Source: Palsa-504 sp963767565
GTDB taxonomy: Bacteria; Actinomycetota; Actinomycetes; Streptosporangiales; Streptosporangiaceae
DNA: 64,000 nt
Assembly (NCBI GenBank): GCA_963767565.1
Contig: CAVYEG010000014.1
Location: 83,664 to 147,663, forward strand
Direction: 5' to 3'
This document shows positions 34,232 through 42,611 of this stretch, in pieces. How positions within the stretch are numbered: position 1 is the first letter of the stretch; every line of letters begins with the position of its first letter. The notes under the pieces were generated by a model. The model searched no databases. It had not been told where the DNA came from and was given only the letters and a program-made list of their open reading frames with translations. The position numbers were made by a program, and so were the translations under genes.

Positions 34232-36437
34232 GTGAGCGCTGGGACGGGCGAGGACAACGGCACGGCAGCCACACCGTTTGGCGACCTGGCCGATTTCGTG
34301 GCCATACCGCGGGTCGCGGCGCTGCGGCTGGCTCCGGACGGGAGCTGGCTGGCGGCGGCCGTGCAGACGCTGAGCGCGGACGGCAAGAAGTACCTGACCA
34401 GCATCTGGCGGATCGACACCCAGGGCGGCCCGCCGCGCCGGCTGACCCGGTCGGCCGAGGGCGAAGCCAGCCCGCGGTTCCTGCCCGACGGGTCGCTGCT
34501 GTTCACCTCCCGGCGGCCGGATACCGGGGCCGGGCCGGCCAAGCCGGACGGCCCCCCGGCCGAGGGCGCCAAGCTGTGGCTGCTGCCGCCCGGCGGCGGC
34601 GAGGCCCGGGTGGTGACCACGCTGCCCGGCGGGGTGGCGGCCGTCGAGGTGGCTGCGGGCAGCGGGACCGTCGTGCTCAGCTCGCCGGTGCTGCCCGCGG
34701 CCCAGGGCGACGACACGGCGGCGGACGACGCGCGGCTGCGCAAGGAGCGCGGCGACGCCGGGGTGAGCGCCATCCTGCACGAGTCCGAGCCGATCAGGTT
34801 CTGGGACCACGACCTGGGACCGGACCAGCTCCGGCTGTTCAGCCTGGACCAGGAGCTGCTCCGGGACGGCCAGGACCGGCAGGACCACGAAGCAGGGGAG
34901 CACGCCGGGCTGCGCGACCTGACTCCGGAGCCGGGCCGGGCGCTGGACGAGCAGGCGTTCGCGCTTACCCCCGACGGCGCCTCGGTGGTCACCGGGTGGT
35001 GGCAGTGGCACCCGGCCGGCCAGTCCTATGCCGAGCTGGTCCTGATCGACGTGGCCAGCGGCAAGCGCCGGGTGCTGCTGTCGGATCCGGAGTACAACTT
35101 CGGCAGCCCCGTGGTCTCGCCCGACGGGCGGTACCTGGTCTGCGAGCGTGAGACCCAGATCACCACCGAACGCCCGGTCGACATTACGCTGGTCGGGCTC
35201 GACGTCAACGGCCCGGACGCCCACGGCCCGGACGCCCACGCCCGGACGCCCACGGCCGGACGCCCACGGCCCCGACGCCGATGGGCACGGTCACGACGCC
35301 GACGGTCACGGCACCTCCGGCCGGGACCTGCTGCCCGGCCTGGACCGGTGGCCGGAAGAACCCGCCTGGGCGCCGGACTCCCGCGCCCTGTACTTCGCCG
35401 CGGACGACGCCGGGCGGCGGCCGGTGTTCCGGCTCGAGGTCGAGACCGGCGGCCTGACCCGGGTGACCGGCCGCGACGGAGCCTACACCGACCTGCATCC
35501 GAGCCCGGACGGCCGGTACCTGTACGCGCTGCGGACCACGGTGGACGCCCCGCCCGCCCCAGTTCGGATTGACCTAACGGCCGGGGCTGATGCCGAGCCG
35601 GTCACCCTGGACTGCCCGGGCGTGCCGCTCACCCTGCCGGGCCACCTGACGGAAGTCGAGGCCAGCGCGGACGACGGCCAGCCGATCAGGGCCTGGCTGG
35701 TGCTGCCGGAAGGCGCGTCGGCGGACGCCCCCGCGCCGCTGCTGCTGTGGGTGCACGGCGGCCCGATGAGCAGCTGGAACGCCTGGTCGTGGCGGTGGAA
35801 TCCGTGGCTGATGGCGGCCCGCGGCTACGCCGTGCTGCTGCCGGACCCGGCCCTGTCCACCGGCTACGGGCAGCAGTTCATCGCCCGCGGCCACCGCGAC
35901 TGGGGCGACCGGCCGTACGCCGACATCATGGCCGTGACCGAGGCCGTGCTGAACCGCCCGGACATCGACGCCGACCGGGCCGGCATGATGGGCGGGTCCT
36001 ACGGCGGGTACATGGCCAACTGGATGGCCGGGCACACCGACCGGTTCAAGGCCATCGTCAGCCACGCCAGCCTGTGGGCCCTGGACCAGATGTTCGGCAC
36101 CACCGACCACCCGATGTTCTGGCGGCCGCAGTTCGGCGACCCGCTCACCGAGCCCGCCATGTACGAGGCCAACTCACCGAACCGGCACATTGCCGGGATC
36201 CGCACGCCCATGCTGGTCATCCACGGTGACAAGGACTACCGGGTGCCGGTGAGCGAGGGCCTGCGGCTGTGGTGGGACCTGTCCCGGCACGGCCTGGAGG
36301 CCAAGTTCCTCTACTTCCCGGACGAGAACCACTGGGTCCTGACCCCGGGCAACGCCCGGATCTGGTACGAGACCGTGTTCGCGTTCCTGGCCCAGCACGT
36401 GCTCGGCCAGGAGTGGGTCCGTCCGGCGCTGCTGTAA
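34232..36437 (+). CDS. S9-family (acylaminoacyl/prolyl oligopeptidase-like) peptidase, frameshifted in a repeat array
   Basis: An N-terminal beta-propeller (LRLAPDGSWLAAAV, SPVVSPDGRYLVCE) and a C-terminal alpha/beta hydrolase with nucleophile GGSYGGYM, Asp in HGDKDYRVP and His in DENHWV. The two parts are in different frames; they meet in a 15-base tandem array at 35210-35282 where two units lack one base each. As given, translation from GTG 34232 stops at 35572, before the catalytic domain. AGGAGG at 34222-34227 supports GTG 34232. Gain or loss within the repeats could restore the frame, so it may be phase-variable, decayed or misread. Confidence 0.88.
35210..35282 (+). repeat. 15-bp coding minisatellite with two 14-bp units
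   Basis: Units at 35210-35224, 35225-35239, 35240-35253 (14), 35254-35267 (14) and 35268-35282, consensus GGCCCGGACGCCCAC (Gly-Pro-Asp-Ala-His). The net loss of two bases moves the S9 peptidase out of frame. Confidence 0.9.
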
Positions 36438-36444
36438 CGGCCCC

Positions 36445-36456
36445 TAGGCTAGGGCC
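36445..36456 (+). promoter_or_regulatory. Candidate leaderless promoter for menG
   Basis: TAGGCT (36445-36450) stands 6 bases before ATG 36457 within the near-palindrome CCCTAGGCTAGGG. The same CCCTAGGCT precedes metG. No clear -35 box is seen. Confidence 0.45.
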
Positions 36457-37176
36457 ATGCCCCGTGCCGACCTGGACAAGCGGCCCGGCGATGTCGCGGC
36501 CATGTTCGACGCCATCGCGGGCCGCTACGACCTGCTCAACGACCTGCTGTCCGGCGGGCAGGTCCGGCTGTGGCGGCGGGCGGTGGCCCGGATCACCGGC
36601 GCGAGCCCGGGCGACCGGGTGCTCGACCTGGCGGCCGGCACCGGCACGTCGTCGCTGACCTTCACCGCGTCCGGGGCGGACTGCGTGGCCTGCGACTTCT
36701 CCCTGGGCATGCTCCGGGCGGGGCACGACAGGCAGGCGGGCCGGACGCAGCCACCCGGTACCGGGAAACTCGCTTGGGTGGCGGGGGACGCGCTGCGGCT
36801 GCCGTTCCGGGACGAGGCGTTCGACGCGGTGACGATCTCGTTCGGGCTGCGCAACGTGGCCAGCCCGGTGGCGGCGCTGGCCGAGATGCGCCGGGTGACC
36901 AGGCCGGGCGGCCGCCTGGTGGTGTGCGAGTTCAGCGCGATCCCGGTGGCCCCGGTCGATATGCTGTACCGGCGTTACCTGCTCAATGTCCTGCCCGCGA
37001 TCGCGCGGCGGACGGCCCGCAATCCCGAGGCCTACAGCTACCTGGCCGAGTCGATCACGGACTGGCCGGCGCAGCGTGAACTGGCCGGGCAGATCTCCTC
37101 GGCCGGCTGGTCCGCGGTGCGCTGGCGCAACCTGAGCCTGGGCGTGGTGGCAGTGCACGTCGGCCGCCGCCGTTAG
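36457..37176 (+). CDS. menG: Demethylmenaquinone methyltransferase
   Basis: A 239-residue UbiE/MenG-type SAM methyltransferase performing the last ring methylation in menaquinone synthesis. Family motifs: YDLLNDLLSGGQVRLWRRA, VLDLAAGTGTSS (55-66), GDALRLPFRDEAFD, ISFGLRNVASP and RPGGRLVVCEFS. It lies upstream of menJ-nuo, the quinone-dependent complex I operon. Confidence 0.95.
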   Translation: MPRADLDKRPGDVAAMFDAIAGRYDLLNDLLSGGQVRLWRRAVARITGASPGDRVLDLAAGTGTSSLTFTASGADCVACDFSLGMLRAGHDRQAGRTQPPGTGKLAWVAGDALRLPFRDEAFDAVTISFGLRNVASPVAALAEMRRVTRPGGRLVVCEFSAIPVAPVDMLYRRYLLNVLPAIARRTARNPEAYSYLAESITDWPAQRELAGQISSAGWSAVRWRNLSLGVVAVHVGRRR

Positions 37177-37251
37177 CCCAGATGTAGCCGGGGATACACC
37201 CGACCCGGCGTAGCGGCAGGCCCATGTAGGTCTAAACTAATGGCAAAGATT

Positions 37252-37269
37252 TTGTGAAGCGGTTCACAA
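37252..37269. promoter_or_regulatory. Rex operator upstream of menJ-nuoA-N
   Basis: TTGTGAA-GCGG-TTCACAA is a perfect inverted repeat matching the Rex consensus (TTGTGAANNNNTTCACAA). Rex senses the NADH/NAD+ ratio, and nuoA-N is an established Rex target in Streptomyces coelicolor. The site is 21 bases before the menJ start, downstream of a possible -10 box in the AT-rich TCTAAACTAATGGC (37231-37244). Binding would block the operon when NADH is low. Confidence 0.9.
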
Positions 37270-37289
37270 GACGTTGAGGATCTCAGCAC

Positions 37290-38597
37290 GTGACCGAGCA
37301 CACCCCCGTATCCGTCCAGACCAGCAGCGGACCCGCCTCAGGCCGGCCCGCCGGTGAAGCAGACGTCATCGTGGTCGGCGCCGGCCCGGCCGGCTCCACC
37401 ACCGCCTATTACCTGGCCCAGGCCGGGCTGGACGTGCTGGTCCTGGAGAAATCCCGGTTCCCGCGGGAGAAGGTGTGCGGGGACGGGCTGACCCCGCGCG
37501 GGGTCAAGACGCTGGTGGCCATGGGCATCAGCGTCACCGAGCAGGACGGCTGGATCCGGAACCAGGGCCTGCGCGTCATCGGCGCGGGCAAGCGACTGGA
37601 ACTGCCCTGGCCCGAGCTGTCCAGCTACCCGGGCTACGGCCTGGTCCGGCCGCGCACCGACCTGGACGAGATGCTGGCCCGCCGGGCCCAGCAGGCCGGG
37701 GCCCGGCTGCTCGAGGGCATCAACGTGACCGGCCCCGTGCTGGACGAGCGCACCGGGCGGATCACCGGCGTGACGGCCAAGACCGAGGACGGCGAGCAGA
37801 CCTACCGGGGCCGCATCGTCGTGGCCGCGGACGGCAACTCCTCCCGGCTGTCGGTGGCCATGGGGCTGCGCAAGCGCGACGACCGCCCGCTGGGCGTCGC
37901 GGTCCGCACCTACTACCGGTCCCCGCGGCACGACGACGACTACCTGGAATCCTGGCTCGACCTGTGGGACGGCGACCGGCTGCTGCCCGGGTACGGCTGG
38001 ATCTTCGGCATGGGCGACGGGACGTCCAACGTCGGCCTGGGCCTGCTGAACACCAGCGCCGCGTTCGGCCACACGGACTATCACGCCCTGCTGCGCAAGT
38101 GGCTGGCGGGCATGCCGGCCGAGTGGGGCTTCACCGAGGAAAACCGGACCCAGCCGATCCGGGGCGCGGCGCTGCCCATGGGCTTCAACCGGACCCCGCA
38201 TTACCACAACGGGCTGCTGCTGGTCGGCGACGCGGGCGGCATGGTCAACCCGTTCAACGGCGAGGGCATCGCCTACGCCATGGAGTCGGGCGAGATCCTG
38301 GCCCGGACCGTGACCCAGGCGCTGGCCCGGGCCCGGCGGGCCGAGACCGAGCGGGTGCTGGCCGGCTACCCGGCCGCGCTCAACCAGGCCTACGGCCGCT
38401 ACTACGCCCTGGGCCGCGTGTTCGTGAAGGCCATCGGCCGGCCCACGCTGATGCGGTTCGCGACCAAGCACAGCATGGGCAGGCCGGCGCTGATGGCCTT
38501 CGCCCTGAAACTGCTGGCCAACCTGACCGATCCGGGCGGCGACGCGACAGACCGGCTGGTCAATGGCCTATCCAGGATCGCGCCTAACCCTGAGTGA
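37290..38597 (+). CDS. menJ: Geranylgeranyl-reductase-family flavoprotein, probable menaquinone side-chain reductase
   Basis: A 435-residue FAD enzyme. The N-terminal Rossmann VIVVGAGPAGSTTAYYLA, FPREKVCGDGLTPRG and the C-terminal GDAGGMVNPFNGEGIAYAMESG are the geranylgeranyl reductase hallmarks. The actinobacterial homologue MenJ (Rv0561c) saturates one isoprene unit of menaquinone. The neighbours menG, nuo and polyprenyl synthase support that role. GAGGA lies 9 bases before GTG 37290. It is the first gene after the Rex operator. Confidence 0.88.
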   Translation: MTEHTPVSVQTSSGPASGRPAGEADVIVVGAGPAGSTTAYYLAQAGLDVLVLEKSRFPREKVCGDGLTPRGVKTLVAMGISVTEQDGWIRNQGLRVIGAGKRLELPWPELSSYPGYGLVRPRTDLDEMLARRAQQAGARLLEGINVTGPVLDERTGRITGVTAKTEDGEQTYRGRIVVAADGNSSRLSVAMGLRKRDDRPLGVAVRTYYRSPRHDDDYLESWLDLWDGDRLLPGYGWIFGMGDGTSNVGLGLLNTSAAFGHTDYHALLRKWLAGMPAEWGFTEENRTQPIRGAALPMGFNRTPHYHNGLLLVGDAGGMVNPFNGEGIAYAMESGEILARTVTQALARARRAETERVLAGYPAALNQAYGRYYALGRVFVKAIGRPTLMRFATKHSMGRPALMAFALKLLANLTDPGGDATDRLVNGLSRIAPNPE

Positions 38598-38662
38598 GGG
38601 GTCATGCAGGTTGTCCCTAGGATAAGGGGTTGGCATCCGGCCCACGAAGGGAGGAAACATCG

Positions 38663-39022
38663 ATGAGGCTGTACGTTCCGATCTTCGTGCTGGCCATGCT
38701 GGCCTTCGGCTTTGCTGCGTTCTCCGTCACCATGGGCGCGGTGGCCGGGCCGAAGCGGTGGAACCGGGCCAAGCTGGAAAGCTACGAGTGCGGCATCGAG
38801 CCGACGCCGCACCCGCCGGGCGGGGGCCGCATCCCGGTCAAGTACTACCTGACCGCGATGTTGTTCATCGTGTTCGACATCGAGATCATTTTCCTGTATC
38901 CCTGGGCGGTCGCCTTCGACAAGCTCGGCGTCTTCGGCCTAGTCGAGATGGTGACCTTCGTGATCACGGTGCTCGTCGCCTACGCCTACGTCTGGCGGCG
39001 CGGCGGCCTGGAATGGGATTAA
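38663..39022 (+). CDS. nuoA: NADH-quinone oxidoreductase subunit A
   Basis: A 119-residue membrane subunit with three helices and the conserved loop YECGIEPTPHPPGG and IVFDIEIIFLYPWA. GGAGGAA lies about 7 bases before ATG 38663. TAGGAT at 38618-38623 may be an additional promoter inside the menJ-nuoA gap. It opens the 14-gene complex I operon. Confidence 0.97.
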   Translation: MRLYVPIFVLAMLAFGFAAFSVTMGAVAGPKRWNRAKLESYECGIEPTPHPPGGGRIPVKYYLTAMLFIVFDIEIIFLYPWAVAFDKLGVFGLVEMVTFVITVLVAYAYVWRRGGLEWD

Positions 39023-39025
39023 GCC

Positions 39026-39586
39026 ATGGGTCTTGAAGAGAAGCTGCCGAGCGGCGTGCTGCTGACCTCGGTGGAGAAGCTGGCGGGCTGGGCCCGGGCC
39101 CGGTCGGTGTGGCCGGCCACCTTCGGCCTGGCCTGCTGCGCCATCGAGCTGTTCCAGACCGGCGGCCCCAAGCACGACCTGGCCAGGTTCGGCATGGAAC
39201 GGGCCTCCAACACCCCGCGCCAGGCCGACCTGATGATCGTGGCCGGCCGGCTCAGCCAGAAGATGGCCCCGGTGACGAGGCAGATCTACGATCAGATGTC
39301 CGACCCCAAGTGGGTCATCTCGATGGGCGTGTGCGCCTCGAGCGGCGGCATGTTCAACAACTACGCGATCGTGCAGGGCGTGGATCACGTCATCCCGGTC
39401 GACATCTACCTGCCGGGCTGCCCGCCGCGCCCGGAGATGCTGCTCGACGCCATCCTCAAGCTGCACGACAAGATCATGAACTCCAAGCTCGGCAAGGACC
39501 GCGACCAGGAGATCACCGAGCTGGAGAACGCCCGCCTCGGCTTCGCGCCGCTGCACCTGACCGCACCCGAAGGGCCGCAGCTGTGA
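39026..39586 (+). CDS. nuoB: NADH-quinone oxidoreductase subunit B
   Basis: A 186-residue subunit that carries the terminal [4Fe-4S] cluster N2, electron donor to menaquinone. Adjacent cysteines in FGLACCAIE, plus GVCASSGGMF and LPGCPPRPE, are the ligands. Its stop overlaps the nuoC GTG. Confidence 0.98.
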   Translation: MGLEEKLPSGVLLTSVEKLAGWARARSVWPATFGLACCAIELFQTGGPKHDLARFGMERASNTPRQADLMIVAGRLSQKMAPVTRQIYDQMSDPKWVISMGVCASSGGMFNNYAIVQGVDHVIPVDIYLPGCPPRPEMLLDAILKLHDKIMNSKLGKDRDQEITELENARLGFAPLHLTAPEGPQL

Positions 39587-40401
39587 GCGGACCGGCCAAG
39601 GACGGGCCGGCCAAGGACGGGCCGGCGAAGGACGGGCCGGCGAAGGGCGGGGCGGCCAGCCCCGAGCAGACCCAGGGCTCGGCCGGCCCGCAGGGCCCGG
39701 TGCCGCCGGACGCGGGCCCGGTGCCAGACACGGAGGCCAACCTGCCGGCCCGGCTCGGCGAGGAGCGGCTGGGCGAGCCGGTCACGCGGATGGGCATGTT
39801 CGGCGTGCAGGGCAGCCCGGACACTTCCGGGTTCGGGCTGCTGCGGGTGCACCAGGCGCCGCCGCTGGACAGCCCGCGCCCGTACGGCTCCTACTTCGAC
39901 GAGATCGCCGACACCCTGGGTTTGTCCGACGCCATCGAGCGGGTCGTGGTCGACCGGGGCGAGCTGACCTTCCACGTGCGCCGGGACCGGCTGCCCGAGG
40001 TGGCGGCCAAGCTGCGCGACGACCCGGCACTCCGCTTCGAGCTGTGCAGCGGCGTATCCGGCGTGCACTACCCGGCCGACGTCGGCCGCGAGCTGCACGC
40101 GGTGTACCACATGCTGTCCATCACCCACAACCGCCGGGTACGGCTTGAGGTCAGTGCGCCGGACGCCGACCCGCACATTCCCTCGCTGACCGGCGTGTAC
40201 CCGACCTGCAACTGGCACGAGCGGGAGACGTGGGACTTCTTCGGCATCATCTTCGACGGGCATCCCGCGCTGACCAGGATCCAGATGCCTGACGACTGGA
40301 AGGGCCACCCGCAGCGCAAGGACTACCCGCTCGGCGGCATCCCGGTCGAGTACCGCGGCGCCAAGATTCCCCCTCCCGAAGAGCGGAGGCACTACCAATG
40401 A
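39583..40401 (+). CDS. nuoC: NADH-quinone oxidoreductase subunit C
   Basis: A 272-residue peripheral-arm subunit. The 30-kDa domain signature ERETWDFFGIIFDGHP and the RKDYPLGG end are intact. The first 55 or so residues are extra. They begin with four DGPAK pentapeptides (15-base tandem repeat at about 39590-39650) and continue as Pro/Gly/Gln-rich sequence. The family usually starts close to the LGEPVTRMGMFGV segment. Confidence 0.95.
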   Translation: MSGPAKDGPAKDGPAKDGPAKGGAASPEQTQGSAGPQGPVPPDAGPVPDTEANLPARLGEERLGEPVTRMGMFGVQGSPDTSGFGLLRVHQAPPLDSPRPYGSYFDEIADTLGLSDAIERVVVDRGELTFHVRRDRLPEVAAKLRDDPALRFELCSGVSGVHYPADVGRELHAVYHMLSITHNRRVRLEVSAPDADPHIPSLTGVYPTCNWHERETWDFFGIIFDGHPALTRIQMPDDWKGHPQRKDYPLGGIPVEYRGAKIPPPEERRHYQ

Positions 40402-41768
40402 CCAGCGGCATGCCGCACGCGGCGGCCGGGGCCAGCGACGCCGAGGCCACCGAGGGCCGGGTCTACACGGTCTCCGGCGAGGACTGGGACGAGATCGTCG
40501 CGGCCGCCAGCGAGTCCACGGACTTCGAGAGCGGCGAGCGGATCGTCATCAACATGGGCCCGCAGCACCCGTCCACCCACGGGGTGCTCAGGCTGGTCCT
40601 CACGCTGGAGGGCGAGACCGTGGCCGAGGTGCGCCCGGCCATCGGCTACCTGCACACCGGCATCGAGAAGAACATGGAATACCGGACCTGGACGCAGGGC
40701 GTCACGTTCTGCACCAGGGCGGACTACCTGATGCCGATCTTCAACGAGACCGCCTACTGCTTCGCCGTAGAGCGCCTGCTCGGCATCGAGGACCGGATAC
40801 CCGAGCGCGCGCAGATCATCCGGGTGCTGATGATGGAGCTCAACCGGATCTCCTCGCATCTGGGCGGGATCGCCCCGATGGGCCTGGAACTGGGCGCGAC
40901 CACGATCTACACGCAGGGCGCGCGGCTGCGGGAACGCGCCCTGGACGTGCTGGAGCTGATCACCGGCCTGCGGATGAACCACGCCTTCATCAGGCCCGGC
41001 GGCGTGGCGCAGGACCTGCCGCCCGGCGCGCTGGAGGCCATCCGGGTGTTCGACGAGTCCGGGCGGCTGCTGCTGGACGAGATGCATACCCTGATCGACG
41101 CGAACCCGATCTTCGTCGCCCGGAACAAGGGCGTCGCCTACCTGGACCTGCAGGGGTGCATGGCCCTCGGCGTGACCGGTCCGATGCTGAGGGCCACCGG
41201 GCTGCCCTGGGACCTGCGCAAGTCCCAGCCTTACTGCGGCTACGAGACCTACGACTTCGACGTGCCGGTCAGGGACACGTGCGACGCGTACGGCCGGTAC
41301 CAGATCCGGATGGAGGAGATCGAGGAGTCGCTGAAGATCATCCAGCAGTGCTCCGACCGGCTGGCGGCCCGCAGGTCGATCGACTCCGATCCGGTGATGA
41401 TCCAGGACGCCAAGATCGGCTGGCCGGCCCGGCTGTCCCTCGGACCCGACGGCCTCGGCCCGTCGCCGCAGCACATCGCGCACATCATGGGGCAGTCCAT
41501 GGAGGCGCTCATCCACCACTTCAAGCTGGTCACCGAGGGGTTCCGGGTGCCCGCGGGCCAGGCCTACGCGGCCATCGAGTCGCCCCGCGGCGAGCTGGCC
41601 GCGCACGTGGTCAGCGACGGGGGGACCAGGCCGTACCGGGTGCACCTGCGCGACCCGTCATTCACCCACCTGCAGTCGGTCGCCGCCATGTGCGAAGGCG
41701 GTTTCGTGGCCGACCTGATCCCCGCGATCGCGAGCATCGATCCCGTGATGGGAGGCGTGGACCGGTAA
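40398..41768 (+). CDS. nuoD: NADH-quinone oxidoreductase subunit D
   Basis: A 456-residue 49-kDa subunit that forms the quinone pocket with NuoB. NMGPQHPSTHGVLRL, GYLHTGIEKNME, and the conserved SPRGELAAHVVSDGG and DPSFTHLQSV motifs are intact. ATGA overlap with nuoC. Confidence 0.98.
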   Translation: MTSGMPHAAAGASDAEATEGRVYTVSGEDWDEIVAAASESTDFESGERIVINMGPQHPSTHGVLRLVLTLEGETVAEVRPAIGYLHTGIEKNMEYRTWTQGVTFCTRADYLMPIFNETAYCFAVERLLGIEDRIPERAQIIRVLMMELNRISSHLGGIAPMGLELGATTIYTQGARLRERALDVLELITGLRMNHAFIRPGGVAQDLPPGALEAIRVFDESGRLLLDEMHTLIDANPIFVARNKGVAYLDLQGCMALGVTGPMLRATGLPWDLRKSQPYCGYETYDFDVPVRDTCDAYGRYQIRMEEIEESLKIIQQCSDRLAARRSIDSDPVMIQDAKIGWPARLSLGPDGLGPSPQHIAHIMGQSMEALIHHFKLVTEGFRVPAGQAYAAIESPRGELAAHVVSDGGTRPYRVHLRDPSFTHLQSVAAMCEGGFVADLIPAIASIDPVMGGVDR

Positions 41769-42442
41769 TGCCGTTCAGCGACGATGTGCGCGCCCGCCTC
41801 GACGCGGACGCGGCGCAGATCATCGGCCAGTACCCGCAGTCGAGGTCGGCGCTGCTGCCGCTGCTGCATCTCGTCCAGTCCGAGGAAGGCTACGTCTCCC
41901 AGGACGGCATCGCGTTCTGCGCGGGCCAGCTCGGGCTGACCGAGACCGACGTCACCGGGGTGGTCAGCTTCTACACCATGTACAAGCGCCGCCCGGTCGG
42001 CGAGTACCACGTCGGCGTGTGCACCAACACCGTGTGCGGCGTGCTGGGCGGCAACCAGATCCTGGCCGAGCTGCACGAGCACCTCGGCGTGGGCGACGAC
42101 GAGGTCACGCCCGACGGCCAGGTCAGCCTGGAGCACCTGGAGTGCAACGCCGCCTGCGTGTACGCGCCGGTGGTGATGGTGAACTGGGAGTTCTTCGACA
42201 ACCAGACGCCCGCCTCGGCCCGCCAGCTCGCCGACGACCTGCGCGCCGGGAACCCGGTGACCCCGACCCGGGGCCCGGGGCGGCTGGTCAACTTTCGCGC
42301 CGCCTCCCGGGTCCTGGCCGGCTTCAACGACGGCCTGGCCACCGAGGGCCCGACCGCGGGCCCGGCCGACCTGGTCGGCCTCAAGGTCGCCGAGGAACAC
42401 GGCTGGACCGCGCCTACTGCGACGCAAGGAGAAAAAAAGTGA
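41768..42442 (+). CDS. nuoE: NADH-quinone oxidoreductase subunit E
   Basis: A 224-residue thioredoxin-like [2Fe-2S] subunit of the NADH dehydrogenase module. Cluster ligands are in CTNTVC and ECNAAC. The tail after about residue 165 is longer than in E. coli, as common in actinobacteria. The sequence AAGGAG-N7-GTGACC right at its stop looks like a ribosome binding site and start for the next gene, but nuoF begins 173 bases further on. Confidence 0.97.
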   Translation: MPFSDDVRARLDADAAQIIGQYPQSRSALLPLLHLVQSEEGYVSQDGIAFCAGQLGLTETDVTGVVSFYTMYKRRPVGEYHVGVCTNTVCGVLGGNQILAELHEHLGVGDDEVTPDGQVSLEHLECNAACVYAPVVMVNWEFFDNQTPASARQLADDLRAGNPVTPTRGPGRLVNFRAASRVLAGFNDGLATEGPTAGPADLVGLKVAEEHGWTAPTATQGEKK

Positions 42443-42611
42443 CCGGCGCGCGCTACGGCGAATCGCGCGGGGCGGAGCCCCGCAATCGTCCGGTCCGCGA
42501 GGGGCCTGCGGCCCCTCCGGCCGGGCGGTACTACGGCGGGGACCGCAGCGGGGCGCGAAGCGCAGCGGGGGGTTCCGGGGGGTCGTCCCCCCGGGTTAGC
42601 AAGGAGCCGCG
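42443..42611. repeat. GC-rich palindromic element inserted between nuoE and nuoF
   Basis: 169 bases with nested palindromes (GGGGCGGAGCCCC, GAGGGGCCTGCGGCCCCTC) followed by a block from TACTACGG (42529) to CCGGGTTA (about 42598) that is repeated after nuoN. It is flanked by direct copies of GCAAGGAG...GTGACCG (42424-42445 and 42599-42618), so the nuoF ribosome binding site and start appear duplicated around it. No gene is supported. Confidence 0.8.
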
